NCBI RefSeq assembly: GCF_010183535.1
Contig: NC_071332.1
Span: 4,278,001-4,342,000 of the forward strand
DNA from: Caenorhabditis remanei
Taxonomy: Eukaryota > Nematoda > Chromadorea > Rhabditida > Rhabditidae
DNA length: 64,000 nt
Reading direction: 5' to 3'
The notes below the pieces were generated by a model. It saw nothing but the letters and a program-made list of their open reading frames with translations. It was not told the origin of the DNA and did not search any database. Below, piece by piece: positions 21,755 to 33,129 of this stretch; the first letter of the stretch is position 1, and the number at the start of each line of letters is the position of its first letter. Both the position numbers and the translations under genes were made by a program.

Positions 21755-22192
21755 GATTTGTACGGTCTCTCGCGAGACCGTACAAATCGGGAAGAATGCT
21801 CAATCGGGAAGAAACGGATCGGGAAGAAGCAAATCGGGAAGTGACGAATCGGGAAGAAAGCTTTTTAGTAGGTTTCAGTGTCGGAAATGAAAGAAAAGTT
21901 AATAGTTTTCTGTCTAGTGTAGTTATTTAGCTTATTAATGGTGTGTTTTCATGTTTTTGTGTTGATTTTACGGAAATTCGTTTTGCGAAAAATTTTCGAA
22001 ACTACGGTATATCGAGCGATATTCAAAATTGTCATCAAAAGCAGGTAAAGACACCATTAAAAGTGGCAATAATTACACAATACACCTTCAAATGACAGTT
22101 TCTTTCATTTCCGGCACTGAAACTTGCGAAAAAGCGTTCTTCCCGATTCGTTTCTTCCCGATTGAGCATTCTTCCCGATTTGTACGGTCTCT
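21755..22192. repeat. Family D palindromic element with iterated CGGGAAGA words
   Basis: The left arm (from 21773) reads GAGACCGTACAAATCGGGAA, then GAATGCTCAATCGGGAAG, with the word ATCGGGAAG five times. The right arm (22135-22192) is its inverse (CTTCCCGATTGAGCATTCTT, CCCGATTTGTACGGTCTCT). Inner arms around CAGTGTCGGAAATGAAAGAA and TTCTTTCATTTCCGGCACTG are also inverted. The left end carries an extra GGTCTCGCGAGACC hairpin. No coding sequence is seen, so it is a foldback or MITE element. Confidence 0.85.
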
Positions 22193-22305
22193 CTCTCGCC
22201 TCTCAATCTTTAAAGGCGCATATCTCAAAATCGTGAATAGTTATCAAAAAGTAGTAAACTACAAAAATGAAGTCCTGTTTTTGATCTATAAAAATTTGAA
22301 CAATA
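22193..22305. repeat. Family B repeat, right half
   Basis: CTCAATCTTTAAAGGCGCATATCTC... GTTATCAAAAAGTAGTAAAC... is the right arm of family B. It abuts family D, suggesting that one element inserted into the other. Confidence 0.75.
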
Positions 22306-22531
22306 AAAACTGTAACAATTTCCGAGTTGGTTGTTTTTTTTTCGACATTTCAAAAGAATTTACTGAAAATACTGCAAGCCTTTTAAAATTCGTAAACGTG
22401 AACTTTCTGAAATGAAAATTTTAAGAAAAAAATGAATTGTAAAATCGTGAGCCCCTACTAACACGTTTTACTTTTTTCCTTTATAGGATCTTCAAAGAAA
22501 GAAAAAAATTCAGTATACGAAAACTTCGGCA

Positions 22532-24065
22532 ATGCAAACGCAAACCCTCTCATCTTCTCGACCACCTGTTCCGGTAAGCTCCCGTCCCCTCTTAACTTGT
22601 TTCCAGAATCCTTTCTGCTCCCATTTCCAGAAAAAGACTCGTCCTCTCATGACTCTTCCTCTAATTGCGCCGCCAACTCCTTTCATCAATCCTCCTGCCT
22701 CTCCGGTGGCTCCCAAGCAATCGTCGCAATCCGGATGGGACTACTGGACACGCGTCTATTCCGATGACTCTCAACCACCGCCTGCGTCTCGTGACGTCCG
22801 GGTCTCTGATATGCTCAGCTCGGACACCTTGGTTCGTGCAAAATTACTATTTTTGAATGTCCCAAATCTTCCGCCGGCTCATAAGAGTATTATAATGAAC
22901 CTGGTGAAGAAAGAGATCCGGGACGATATCTCGATTCAAGACGTGATTGTGGTACCGCCCGGGAAGTGGTTTCTAAACTTTTTCCGCGCGGAAGACGCCC
23001 TTAAAGTGCTGAAATACTTTGAAGGATTCTCGTATCGTGGACATACACTGGCAGTGAGATTCTGCTATCCGGATGGGACGGTGGGAACAAGATTCAGGAT
23101 TTTTAAATCTTAAAATTTTTTTGAGTTTTTCAGTACGGCGACGAAGCGGCACTCACCCAACTAGTCCAATGTAGCAATAATGCGAAGGGACGGCTTTTCG
23201 AGAAGAAGGAGATCGTGCAAGATGTAATTCAAGGCCCCAAATTTTCAAAGTTTTTAAAACTTTTTTCTTTCAGACAATCACCCCAGAGTCCTGGACAGTG
23301 GCACAATGCGTCGAGCTGAAAATTTTCGAGACCGAGATAATGAATCTCCTGAAAGCCCACGCCTACCTACCGTATCATAATGTTTTGCAAGCTATGAATA
23401 ACCTATTCACGATTCGATTCACGTCATCTCTCTCCTCGATTTTCATTAGTGAAGCGTTAACTCAATGGCCGACTGGAGTGATTCGTATTTTTAATAGGAG
23501 CATCAAAGTGATATCGAATACAGTGTGTTTGTCGACGAGCTCGTATTATACTCAACGTATTCATGATTCTGCGTTGGAAGGCGGGTGCACAATACATCGC
23601 AACACTTGGGAGCCAATCACTCCGGAAGATATTCGTAGTGATGTTCAACTCATTCTATACTTTAACGCATTCCTTTTACACTTTGGACCACAACATATTG
23701 ATGTAAGACAATCCTCGGTACGCTTTGAGACTATTTCTTTCCACTTTCAGATCGACGCCCCAATCCGTATTGTTGCTCAATCTTTGCGTGGAATCTGGCC
23801 GAAATCTGGTACCGAGCTTGCTACTCTACTTACCGAAATCTCATCTGGATTTGTCATTATCAATCGTTTCATCTACTTGGCCAGCAATCCGACTCATCAC
23901 GAAAAGATTATTGATCATTTGGCTGTAATTCAAATCTCTGCTGGTTTTCACCTACCAACTATATTCCAGACTTTCCAAGACGACTGTAGCGACACCTATT
24001 ACCTCCATCTGCCGTGTGTTGTCAATGAGGAGGAGATGATGGTTGTCGACTTTGAGGATCTCTAG
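22532..24065 (+). CDS. Orphan RRM-like protein, function unknown
   Basis: Exons 22532-23080, 23134-23223, 23274-23702 and 23751-24065 give a 460-residue open frame. A further likely intron, 22574-22630 (57 bases, GTAAGC donor, TTTCCAG acceptor), is in frame and would reduce it to 441. The N-terminus is Pro/Ser-rich. The next part, AKLLFLNVPNLPPAHKSIIM, then VIVVPPGKWFLNFFRAEDAL and YFEGFSYRGHTLAVRF, has the beta-alpha-beta order and spacing of an RNA-recognition motif, although the aromatic RNP-1 residues are not convincing. The C-terminal 250 residues match nothing I recognise. Intron 3 (23703-23750) is in frame as well. It lies between the two arms of the hsp-16 inverted duplication and its stop is only about 30 bases from the right arm. 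Confidence 0.65.
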
Positions 24066-24277
24066 ACCATCCGCCCGTATCTACTCGTCTCTTTTTCTCC
24101 AATTTCTGGATTATTGAAGTCAAAACACCTACTTTCATGATAATGTGTGTTCTTTCATTTTCCGGTTTTGCGGTTTCAAAAATTGCTATACAAATGGCTT
24201 CGAGAATTGAAATAAACCGTTTCAAAGAGTACCTTGTTTTATTGTGTAATTATTGTAATTAGCAAAAGGTAATTAAG

Positions 24278-24759
24278 TCAATGTTTAGCCACAAAATTAA
24301 TTGGGATAGATCTTGAAGAATTCGCCTTCTTTGACGCCTCGATTTGAAGTTTTCCATCGTTGGAAATCGCGGATTTTACAGCTGTCAGATCAGCATCTTC
24401 CGGCAATAAAATCATTCGTGAGAAGGATCGTTTTGAGTATCCATGTTCTGATTTCGACTCCTGACATCCTTCGATTTTCAGCTCTCTTCCGTCTAGTTGA
24501 ATTTTGAGGTCTTCTGGTTTGAAGTGGGAGACATAGACTTGAACGGAGAATTTAGACTCGTTGTTGATGATCTAGAAATAAGAAAAAATAGAACTTCTTC
24601 TAAATTTTCAAAGGAACGCACCTCTCCAACAGTATCCGAGAAATTGAAGGAGCTGTGGTCAGCATCCCTCCAGTAAGGGAGCTGGACAGGGCCAGTGAGC
24701 TCATCGAAGAAGTTATAGATAGCGGAGGAGTTGGAGAATGGGGAACGGAGGACAATCAT
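24278..24759 (-). CDS. hsp-16: HSP-16 small heat-shock protein, hsp-16.41/16.48 type (gene 6)
   Basis: Exons 24759-24622 and 24571-24278 give 143 residues, nearly identical to gene 4. Differences affect normally conserved places: VDVSHF becomes VYVSHF at the first strand of the alpha-crystallin domain, and IEAPKK becomes IEASKK near its last strand. The splice signals are intact (GTGCGT donor, TTTCTAG acceptor) and the I-P-I end is kept. Its proximal promoter element is also weaker than that of gene 4. The pattern suggests relaxed selection on this copy, although it remains an open and possibly functional chaperone gene. Confidence 0.9.
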
Positions 24760-25038
24760 GGTTGAAATTCCAAAAAAAAGTATGATGCCTTCATCTGAAT
24801 AGCTCTGGTTTATATACCCCTGTTTTGAAATGCTCTAGAATATTTGAGAAGCTTGACTGTGGTGACCACCACTGAGGAGACTCAGACAAGCAGAGTTCTG
24901 CGTCTCCCCAGATTGCACACTATTTATCTCAGATGCCGCCGTTGGAGAAGGTTATAGAACATTCTAGAAACAAATGGGCATTTTGTATAAATAGTGGAGC
25001 GAACGCGGCTGTAAGCAACTTAACTGAAATCTTACAAA
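24760..25038. promoter_or_regulatory. Bidirectional heat-shock promoter, hsp-16 genes 6 and 7
   Basis: On the gene 7 side, the element at 24944-24970 (GGAGAAGGTTATAGAACATT then CTAGAAA) and TATAAATA (24986-24993) match the gene 3 side of the other pair. On the gene 6 side, TTTATATACC (24809-24818) is present, but the element has decayed to TGCTCTAGAATATTTGAGAA (24831-24850) where the sister copy has an uninterrupted run. The hairpin GGAGACTCAGA ... TCTGCGTCTCC (24876-24907) is retained with the same single mismatch. Confidence 0.85.
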
Positions 25039-25504
25039 ATGTCCCTCTACCACTACTACCGTCCAACCCAACACTCTCTTTTCAATGAGTTGATGAGAGA
25101 TTTTACTGGAGTTGATCGTCTTAATAAGAATTCATCTGAGGTAAGTTCTCAAGACTTTCTGTTATTTTCCAATCCATGGTTTATTCCAGATCACTAACAC
25201 CGATGAGAAATTCGCCATCAATCTGAATGTATCCCAATTCAAACCTGAGAATCTCAAGATCAATTTGGAGGGAAGAACCCTGACAATTCAAGGAGATGAA
25301 GAGGTCAAAAATGAGCATGGATACTCGAAGAAATCATTCTCGCGAGTGATTCTCCTACCAGAAGACGTTGACGTCTCCGCGGTTGCATCGAATCTTTCGG
25401 AGGATGGAAAACTTGCGATCGAGGCGCCGAAGAAGGAAGTTGTTCAAGGAAGATCGATCAAGATTCAGAAGAAAGAGGCGTTGGAGGAGAAAGCTCACGA
25501 GTAA
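25039..25504 (+). CDS. hsp-16: HSP-16 small heat-shock protein, hsp-16.1/16.2 type (gene 7)
   Basis: Exons 25039-25140 and 25190-25504 give 138 residues, the duplicate of gene 3. It starts [20 protein letters not shown] and has a 49-base intron with a normal TTATTCCAG acceptor, so it represents the uninterrupted form. Domain features are [40 protein letters not shown], and IEAPKK; the C-terminal motif reads IKI rather than IPI, as gene 3 reads IEI, so the docking motif is changed in both. Of the pair, this copy is the more likely to be correctly spliced. Confidence 0.95.
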
Positions 25505-26764
25505 TTGATATTTTTTGTACTTGAAATTAAAACATTACTTGTATTTTTCATAGTAAATAAATTATTGTAACTTATACATCTTTGTTTTTGAGTGTGCTAA
25601 AAAAGAAGACAGTGGGTGCCCAAAAAAAGTTAACAGTTACAAAAATGAAGATTTAAATTTGAATTAACTTTATACAAAATCTGACAGTCCCTATCCAATT
25701 TTTTTGTTGCAAAAACCCCATCAGGCGGTCCCCATTTACAGTCCCATGATTCTAATTGTTATCAATCAATTCATTCCAGATCTTCGAAAACCATTTGAGG
25801 ATCAGAAAACGGTGATGTGATTTGAATGATCACTGGCCGTCCGACCAACCTCACTTCCATGTTTTTATTTTACAGTCGCTCGTAAATGAGAAAGTTTTCT
25901 GTTAGTCATTGACCACGCACACTATTGATATGCGATGATAATATTCCGGTTCTCATTGTTTTTATGTTACTGATATGTATTGTTTCCTGCAACAAAAATC
26001 AGTATTTTCAGTCCCCAGTAAATATTCCTCCAGTTCAAAGATTCGGAATCCTCAATGTATGTTGTTTGATCCATCTGGTTTCGACAACTTGTTGATTCCT
26101 AATAGGATTACTGTAGACAGGGTCATGGCTGATTGGGATTTCCGTTCAAAACGTTGTTTTGTTCTGATTTGAAAAAAAGCTGCGTGATATCATTTTAACA
26201 CTTCCCCCTGATGAATCATTTTCGGAGATACCCTTAGAAGATCACAAACTACAATTGGGGGAGATAACGATAAGTCAATGTATGACCGGCCATGAAAAGG
26301 GATTAGGTCTGGCGGGAAGAGAGATAGACAGAAACAAGTTTTTGGGTGTGTAGTCGACACACGACCTGTAAAGAACTGAGAATGTGTCGGAAGAAGAGAA
26401 CGTATGAATCTGAGAATCCGACTCGTTGTTTTTAAAGCATTTTATTGCGTCATCATGGGGGAGAAAGCAGATAATAGAGAGGATGGAATGCTAGATATGT
26501 AGCTGCAGAATTCGCAGATAATGAATGGGAATGGGAGATTCGGATCGTGATGCACTTTGAGAACGATTTTAGTACAGGACATGTGATAAGTGAGATGGCG
26601 AGAAGATAAGATGAAGAGAGTTCAAGAATCTTTGATAGAGATTCGGGATGGTTTTTGATCGATGGGAATCAAAGGGATCATGGTCTCGTGTTAAAAACTG
26701 GAATTTCAATTTTTCATGAAAGTCGGCTAATTTAACTTTTCAATTATTTCAAATTTATGTTAGA

Positions 26765-27035
26765 TGTGTAGATCAAAGCTAGATCTCTATTTTTGTAGTT
26801 GACCGTTTTACCATAGCTCTTCACGCTTTTGAGATATGTGCGTTTGACCACTGGTACCTGCGAGAAAAGATAGAGAGAGGAAGGAGAGACGCAGAGAAGC
26901 TAGAGTGTTTGCTTTCTCTGCGTCTCTCTTTGCGACTACCAAACTTCAAAGTCACATATCTTAAAACTGTGAATAGCTATCAAAAAGTTCTCAACTACAA
27001 AAATATAGAGCTAGTTCTGATCTACACAACTAACG
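26765..27035. repeat. Family B palindromic repeat, intergenic
   Basis: It is a full copy: GATCAAAGCTAGATCTCTAT and TTTTTGTAGTTGACCG on the left, core GAGAGACGCAGAGAAGCTAG with TTTCTCTGCGTCTCTCTTTG, and TATCAAAAAGTTCTCAACTA on the right. Confidence 0.9.
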
Positions 27036-28194
27036 TAAATTTGGACAAAGAAAATTAAATTTGTGCTTGTGACAAGCTCTGGAAGTAGACTAATGTTTGC
27101 AGAAAGCTTGATCGTGATTCACAGAGAACTCCACAGCTAGTTTATCATCTAAAAGTTTTGATTGATTTCAAAAAACCGCTTTTGAACAGGAATCTAAAAA
27201 CTTTTCAGAATTTCAATCCCTTCATAGAATTCTCCTTTCAATAGAAACATTCCTACCTGATCTTATGCCCTTTCAATCAAATCCCTTCTTTAAGAAATAC
27301 CAGACATATTGTCCTCCGGTCTCCTGGACACAAATATTGTGTCTTGTTTGATGATTCTCGAAAAAAAAACAAGAAGTCAAAGGTTTTCTCTCTATAGGTA
27401 CAGATAATTAGGATGCATTATCCAATTGAACCCCTCCACCATTATCGACGTGTAGTGTTAAATCAAATCAAAGAATTTCGCCTCTCTCGATCTCTTGATT
27501 TTTAATCGGTGCGGGAAGAAGATGTAGAAGAAAGAAAAACATTGATCAAATTAACAACACGATTTTTGATATTTTAGTTTTTTGGCTGAAAACTTTCTGA
27601 AATTTTACATTCCCACTCAATGTCCCTGACTCAATCTATTTGCCCTCAAAACCGCAGACTTGTTATTGTTGGAAGAATGAATGCAAACAATCCCCTCACC
27701 TGACGGATAGTTCAAAACTACAGTACTTTTTCCTGATTGTTTGTTGCGATTTTTGATCTATTTTCATTTGTCTTTCCCTCGATTCTTTTTTTTTCTTTCA
27801 ATTTGTGTCCAAGAGATTACAAGACAGAGGTTTTCGATCAGTCCATTTTCTTTTTCCTTATCGGCACGCCGGCATGAGTGTTCAATAGACACATGAAGAG
27901 ATAGAGGAACCCAGAAAGTACTCATTTGTGATCGATTTTAAACTGGTTTGACAGTTCTCCTTGAACTCTCTCTCTTGAGATAAACAAGTTGGAATTTCAG
28001 TTTTGTATTTTGATGGTTATGGACGTGTTTTGAATTTCAAGAAGTCTATGTCATTTGATGTTATTGTAAATAGTCTGGGTTTGCAGACGGTTTCAGATTT
28101 TATCGGGATGTTTTTCGGAAATGGGAAAAGATGTTTGAGATGTTTCGAGTACGGTATTGGTTAGATTAGGAAACAGATGAAAACAAAAAAACTT

Positions 28195-28590
28195 GCAGAT
28201 TGATGTACAACCACTGAGAGAGAGACGCTGAGAAGCTCGAGTGTCTGACTTTCTGCGTCTCTTCTCATCACTGTATAACTTCTAAGCAACCGTATCTCAA
28301 AAGAGTGAAGTGCTATCAAAAAGTTGTCAACTACAAAAATGGCGATCTAGATGTGAATAATATTTTTGTAGTTGACAACTTTCTTATAGCTCTTTTAGGT
28401 TTTGAGATATTTAGCTCTGAAGTTAGATGTAGTATAGAAGAGACGCAGACAGTCTGACACTCTCACTTCTCTTCGTCTCTGCCCCTCAGCTACCAAACTT
28501 TGAAGACGCATATCTCAAAAGCATGAAGAGTTATCGAAAAAATGTCAACTACAAGAATGGAGATCTAGGTTTGATCTACACGTCGAGTAC
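28195..28590. repeat. Two family B repeats in tandem
   Basis: The first (about 28195-28365) has core GAGAGACGCTGAGAAGCTCG / CTTTCTGCGTCTCTTCTC. The second (about 28366-28590) has GAAGAGACGCAGACAGTCTG / CTTCTCTTCGTCTCTGC and both outer arms. Confidence 0.85.
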
Positions 28591-31500
28591 AAATTTGAAA
28601 TTCTTTATACGTTTTAGACATATTTGCTCAAAATACATTAAGCTCAAAATTGGACGATTTTTGCAGGTTTTCTAAATTTTGAAACAATCCCTGTATTAAC
28701 TAATGATTTGGTCTACTTCACACATTTTTTATACCCCACAATTTTTTATTCCAAAATCCACCTCGGTACGTTTGCACTACACAAATTAGTTACTGTACTC
28801 GCAGTGCAATTAAATTTCAGACTGCCACTGATGTGTATCGCATCTCACATCTCCAATTACGGTCCCCACCACCACCAACGATGTCAAAACAACCGTCGAA
28901 AAATAAACAAGAAGTTGTCTTTTTCGGAAAGTCTTTCTCTGATTTCTGATCTATAAGCCTTTTGTTACACCCCCACGCCGCTGTCCCCCTAGAGACTGAG
29001 AAACATTTTTTGGCGACTTCTTCTTCATCTTTTCTCTATTCGTTTTTAATCATAATGTTCTGAATTGTTTTTTGATTTAGTTCCTGGTGTAACCATTATC
29101 TTATCATCTTATCAAATGTTTTACATCTTTCTTCATTTCGGAGATTGATGAGACCCTGTGGGTACCGGCATGGGTACTCGTGATCTGCAAAGTCCTTTCT
29201 TTTGCATTGAGGGAAATTGAAAAGATGGGAATGAAAGAAGATCTCAAGTTTCATTATGATGGCCCATCGCATATTTCATAAACGTGAGAATCCGGAAGTG
29301 GCGCTGGCACGGGACCCCCTAAAAATTTCAAAGTTCATATTCTCCCCAGTCGTTTATCATTCAAGAACCAGAGCCCAGTCAAGTCAGTAGCTTACAAAAA
29401 AATTTTGAAAAAATGAGGTTCCCAACCAAACACCAACTTCTCCACATAATCTCTTGTTGTTATTATTCTCGTCTTGTTTTTTTCGTCTTTTCAGCTTTTT
29501 CAGTTTTTCCCAGATAACTTTATTCTTTCATTTTACTTCCAGAAAATCTGAAGTTTGACCGTTTGAACTGCACGGCTTCTCAGGGCCGTGCTTTGATCTT
29601 GTCAAATTGAAAACTGAAAAACTGACCTAGTAGTAAAACCTATTATTCAGAAGAGAGGCTACAAGGCAAACCGCAAAAAAAAGAGAAAGAAGGTGGTTTC
29701 GCTCTCATCTTTTGTTTCCCCCCTTCGTTTTGCTTTTGACTTCTTTTCTATTCTACCGGTCGCTAGTCGTCGACCCCCATTTTTTGTCGCCTCGCGCGCT
29801 TTTTCGACGAACACACGAATTCTGATAAATCACTTTTCCTTTATTCTTGGGAGAAACAGTTCCAGTCATTCGGATTAGTGTGTTTCTGTAGCCTTTTATT
29901 CTTTGTAGTTTACTTAGATGAATTCAAAGTTAAATATTTAGAAAAAAACTTAGATGTCGAGAAAGCTGACGTCGTGAGGATTCTGAATCTGTATTCAAAT
30001 CTCGTTTAGAACTGAAATTAGCTGAGATACATGAATTTGTATAAAAGTACCTATTCTAAATTATGGAGCGTCTGACAGTCTGACAGTCTGACGCTAAGAC
30101 TTCTAAAAATTTCAGACATTTTAGAACCGAGACATTTCCGAGCCAGAAAACTTTATTTCAGTTCTGTTTTGAATAGTCATAAATGTAAGGGTTTCAATAT
30201 GTATCAATCAGAATTCTCGTTTTTTCGTCCTGGTTTTGAAATGGGCCAGTTTTGAAACGTCCCGAATCCAAAATGTATTTTTAAATATATTTTTGAGTTT
30301 TGAAACGTCCTGGTTATTAGATGGCACAGTTTTGAAAGGACCTAATATGTACTCCTTCATGTTGACAATCCCCATCTCTTCCCTTTTTTTTCCAAAAAAA
30401 AAACACCAATTCCTTGTTTTGATGCACTTACGGACACAATTTCTCTGCTTTGTATGTATTCCCTGGTACAAAATTTCCTCTTTTTTGTAGAAGAAATCAC
30501 AGATTTCCTAAACTTTTCTCGTGCTGTCCTCCTCAATTTGCATCAGACAGAAGACGAAGACAGACACAATTAAAACCGATGGTTTTTTTCTATTTTTTCA
30601 TCCCTTTTCATACCTCTCCTCGTTTCTTTTGTAATCAGATACAACAAAATGAATAGACTTTGGTCTTCTTTTTTTTCTTATCATCTTCATTTTTCCGAGA
30701 GAATTCGAAAAATATCAGCGAATTTTTCTTTTGCAAAGTAGTGAAACACTGTAAACAATCTCAATTCTCTTCATTAATTTGAGTAAGAAGCTGGAATTGA
30801 AGAATTCCGAATTTGTCGAACAGCTTCTTCTCCTTCGAGGACGTCCCCCCTCTTACAACACCTCACTTTACTCATAATTGTTCTTGAAAGAGATGGGCAC
30901 AGTTGATTGGTCACTCTCTCTCTCTCACTTTCCCTTCTCGACTAAATGAATGACTCACTCACTTCTCCATTCTCCTTTGTTTACTTCCGGACACCCTGTG
31001 TGTATGTGCCACTAGCAGGCAAACATTTCCGTAATTGTCATAAAAGTGCGGCGCCTATATTATCATCTCTTATGAATTTTCTCGGTTTCTATTTTTAGAT
31101 TTTATTCTTTTATTTTCCTTATATGGCGGGGAGTGAGAAAATTGAGTAAGACCGAAGGCTGGTCGGAAATGAGCAAGGACCCTTGGTCTCACATTTTCTC
31201 TTGTCATTGTCTTATCGCGATTCCATCTTGACACCGGACGGGTAGACGTCACACTCTGGTGCCAGGCGCCTGGGCTTAAAGTCTTAAGGAAATGAATAGA
31301 GAAACGTGACTTTAATTCTTCTGATGTTCTAATTGGCATGAGATTTTTGAGAAGATTTGTTGTTGTTCTTGCCGGGACTCTTGTCTCAGTTTCAGCTTGC
31401 CCGACGTTTGCCTGTCCAGGCTATACCATATGTTTGACCAAAGCATTACCTGAGCTTGCCGGAGTCTTGCCAATGTTTTTCTCAAGCCATTAGACCGTGA

Positions 31501-31642
31501 TGGTCCAAAGTTTTGTAATGAATGCTCAGAGCATTCTCAATCCTTGTCTGGAACTTATTCAGTTTCCAGCTAAACGGTCTTTGCAAATCTTGCCAAGGAA
31601 CTCACCGACTCTTCCAGCAAACTTCTACAAGTCCTTAGCTAA

Positions 31643-31989
31643 GTAGGGGAGGCCGCCGAGTGACCGTGGAGTTATAGGACGTGACTTAGATCGTTGGAAA
31701 GCTGAAAAGACGCTGATTCCAAATATATATTCAGTTTTTGCCAGCAAGGTTTGGAATTCGAGAAAAACGATGTCAAAGTTTGGACCGCTGTCAAGGGAAA
31801 CCACGCTGCCGATATTTTTCACACGTCGGTAAGGTAATCACTTGCAGTCTAAACTTTGACCTCATTTTTTTCGAATACCAGACCTCGAGGGCAAAAATTG
31901 AGTAGATATTTGGAATCAGTGTCTTCTCAGCTTTCCAATGATATAGGCCACATCCTATAACTCCAGGGTCACTCGGGGGCCTTCCCTAG
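31643..31989. repeat. Family A palindromic repeat, copy 3
   Basis: It has TAGGGGAGGCCGCCGAGTGA at the left end and CTCGGGGGCCTTCCCTAG at the right. The centre has extra sequence (GTCAAGGGAAACCACGCTGC) shared only with copy 4, so copies 3 and 4 form a subfamily. Confidence 0.85.
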
Positions 31990-33129
31990 TAAACATGGTC
32001 AACGCTTCCTCACGTCATGCAAAACGTTGTCCAAATTCTGCCTACACGAAATCTTGCCTAAGCTTTGCCAATACATCCCGCAAGCCCTCAATAAACCTTT
32101 TCAGACCTAGCTAAAGAATTTCACAAATCCGGATCCCACCTCCAGAATCCAATCTCCTGCTAGTGCAAAACACCTTTCTGATTCAAAAATAACTTTTCCT
32201 TTTTCCAAGAAATTCTAAGTAGCTTTGTCAGGACATAAAAATTACCCTCATTGTCCCTTTCTACCCACTCGTTTATAAAAAAAACTTCCTCTTTTTGAAA
32301 TGTGAGTTACCTCCTCCCGTCAAAAGCATATCTGAATCTGGAAAGTGGCTCATTTTGTATGCTGCTTTTCACACCCCTTTTTCCTGCTTTTTCAGTTTTT
32401 TTCCCAGTTTTTCCCTGAAAAAAACTACATTCTCTTCCCATCTTCTTATTTGTATCTTATAATTCCATTCCATAGATAACAATTGCTCTCTCTACGTAAT
32501 GATTGGTGTGCTCTCCGACGAAGTCAGTTCCGTTATCATAGGCATTTTTTCAAAGAAATTAGGTGAAAGGTTATAGAAGTAATTAAATAATTTCTCTGTT
32601 ATTTGTTTCTGTACACAGCTGGTCTTTAGACGCGACGCCTATGCTTATCGTCTCCCCACGTGTCCCATGATGGAGCGGATTGTTGAAATAGAGAGAGAAA
32701 GAGCAAAAGCGAAACAAAAACCGATTACTTCTGGCTCGGGGTGATAGGGCAACTGATCGATCATGAGCAAACAAAAGTCGACAGTTTAACCCGCGTAGTC
32801 TGCACGTAACTGTTGAAATTGAGAGATTTTTTGTTTGTGATAATGAGTAGGTTTTAAGGTTTCGTGATACATCTGAATTTGATTATTGGAGTCTTGCTTA
32901 TCTGGAATAGACCGGGGAAGGAAACTTTATTGCTATTGGTAAATCGTAAAGAAGAGAGGGGGAGGGGGTGGTGATGGTTTGTCAGTGATCTTCGATAGAA
33001 CATGTATATTCTAGTCTGGAAATGGAAAATTTTGAGACAGTGGAGTTGAAGAGTATAGTCGGAACTGTCAGACAAAAAGTTTTGGTTAAAGACCAAGGGC
33101 AAGTCTCTGACAAGCCTTCCAAGGGATTC

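Larger units (their letters stand above)
21210..22531. other. Spacer with family D palindrome, no gene
   Basis: This holds the 3' flank of gene 5, a long palindromic element (21755-22192), and the right half of a family B repeat joined directly to it (about 22193-22300). The open frame at 22029-22415 spans both repeats and is not a gene. The RRM-like gene starts just downstream, after a TTTATAG acceptor-like site near 22486. Confidence 0.65.
24097..25605. repeat. Right arm of the hsp-16 inverted duplication
   Basis: This is the inverted counterpart of 17985-20197, containing genes 6 and 7 in place of 4 and 3. Retained similarity outside the coding parts includes AACACCTACTTTCATGATAA-type text 3' of gene 6 and the shared promoter. 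It lacks the LINE, so it shows the pre-insertion state of intron 1 (GTTTATTCCAG followed by ATCACTAACACC at 25190). Confidence 0.9.

Noticed and set aside
21755..21860. Regular CGGGAAGA words as a CRISPR array
   Set aside because: Spacers are too short, the words are mirrored in an inverted arm, and this is a nematode genome.
22029..22415. A 128-codon open frame
   Set aside because: It runs across the right arm of family D and half of a family B repeat; there are no coding features.
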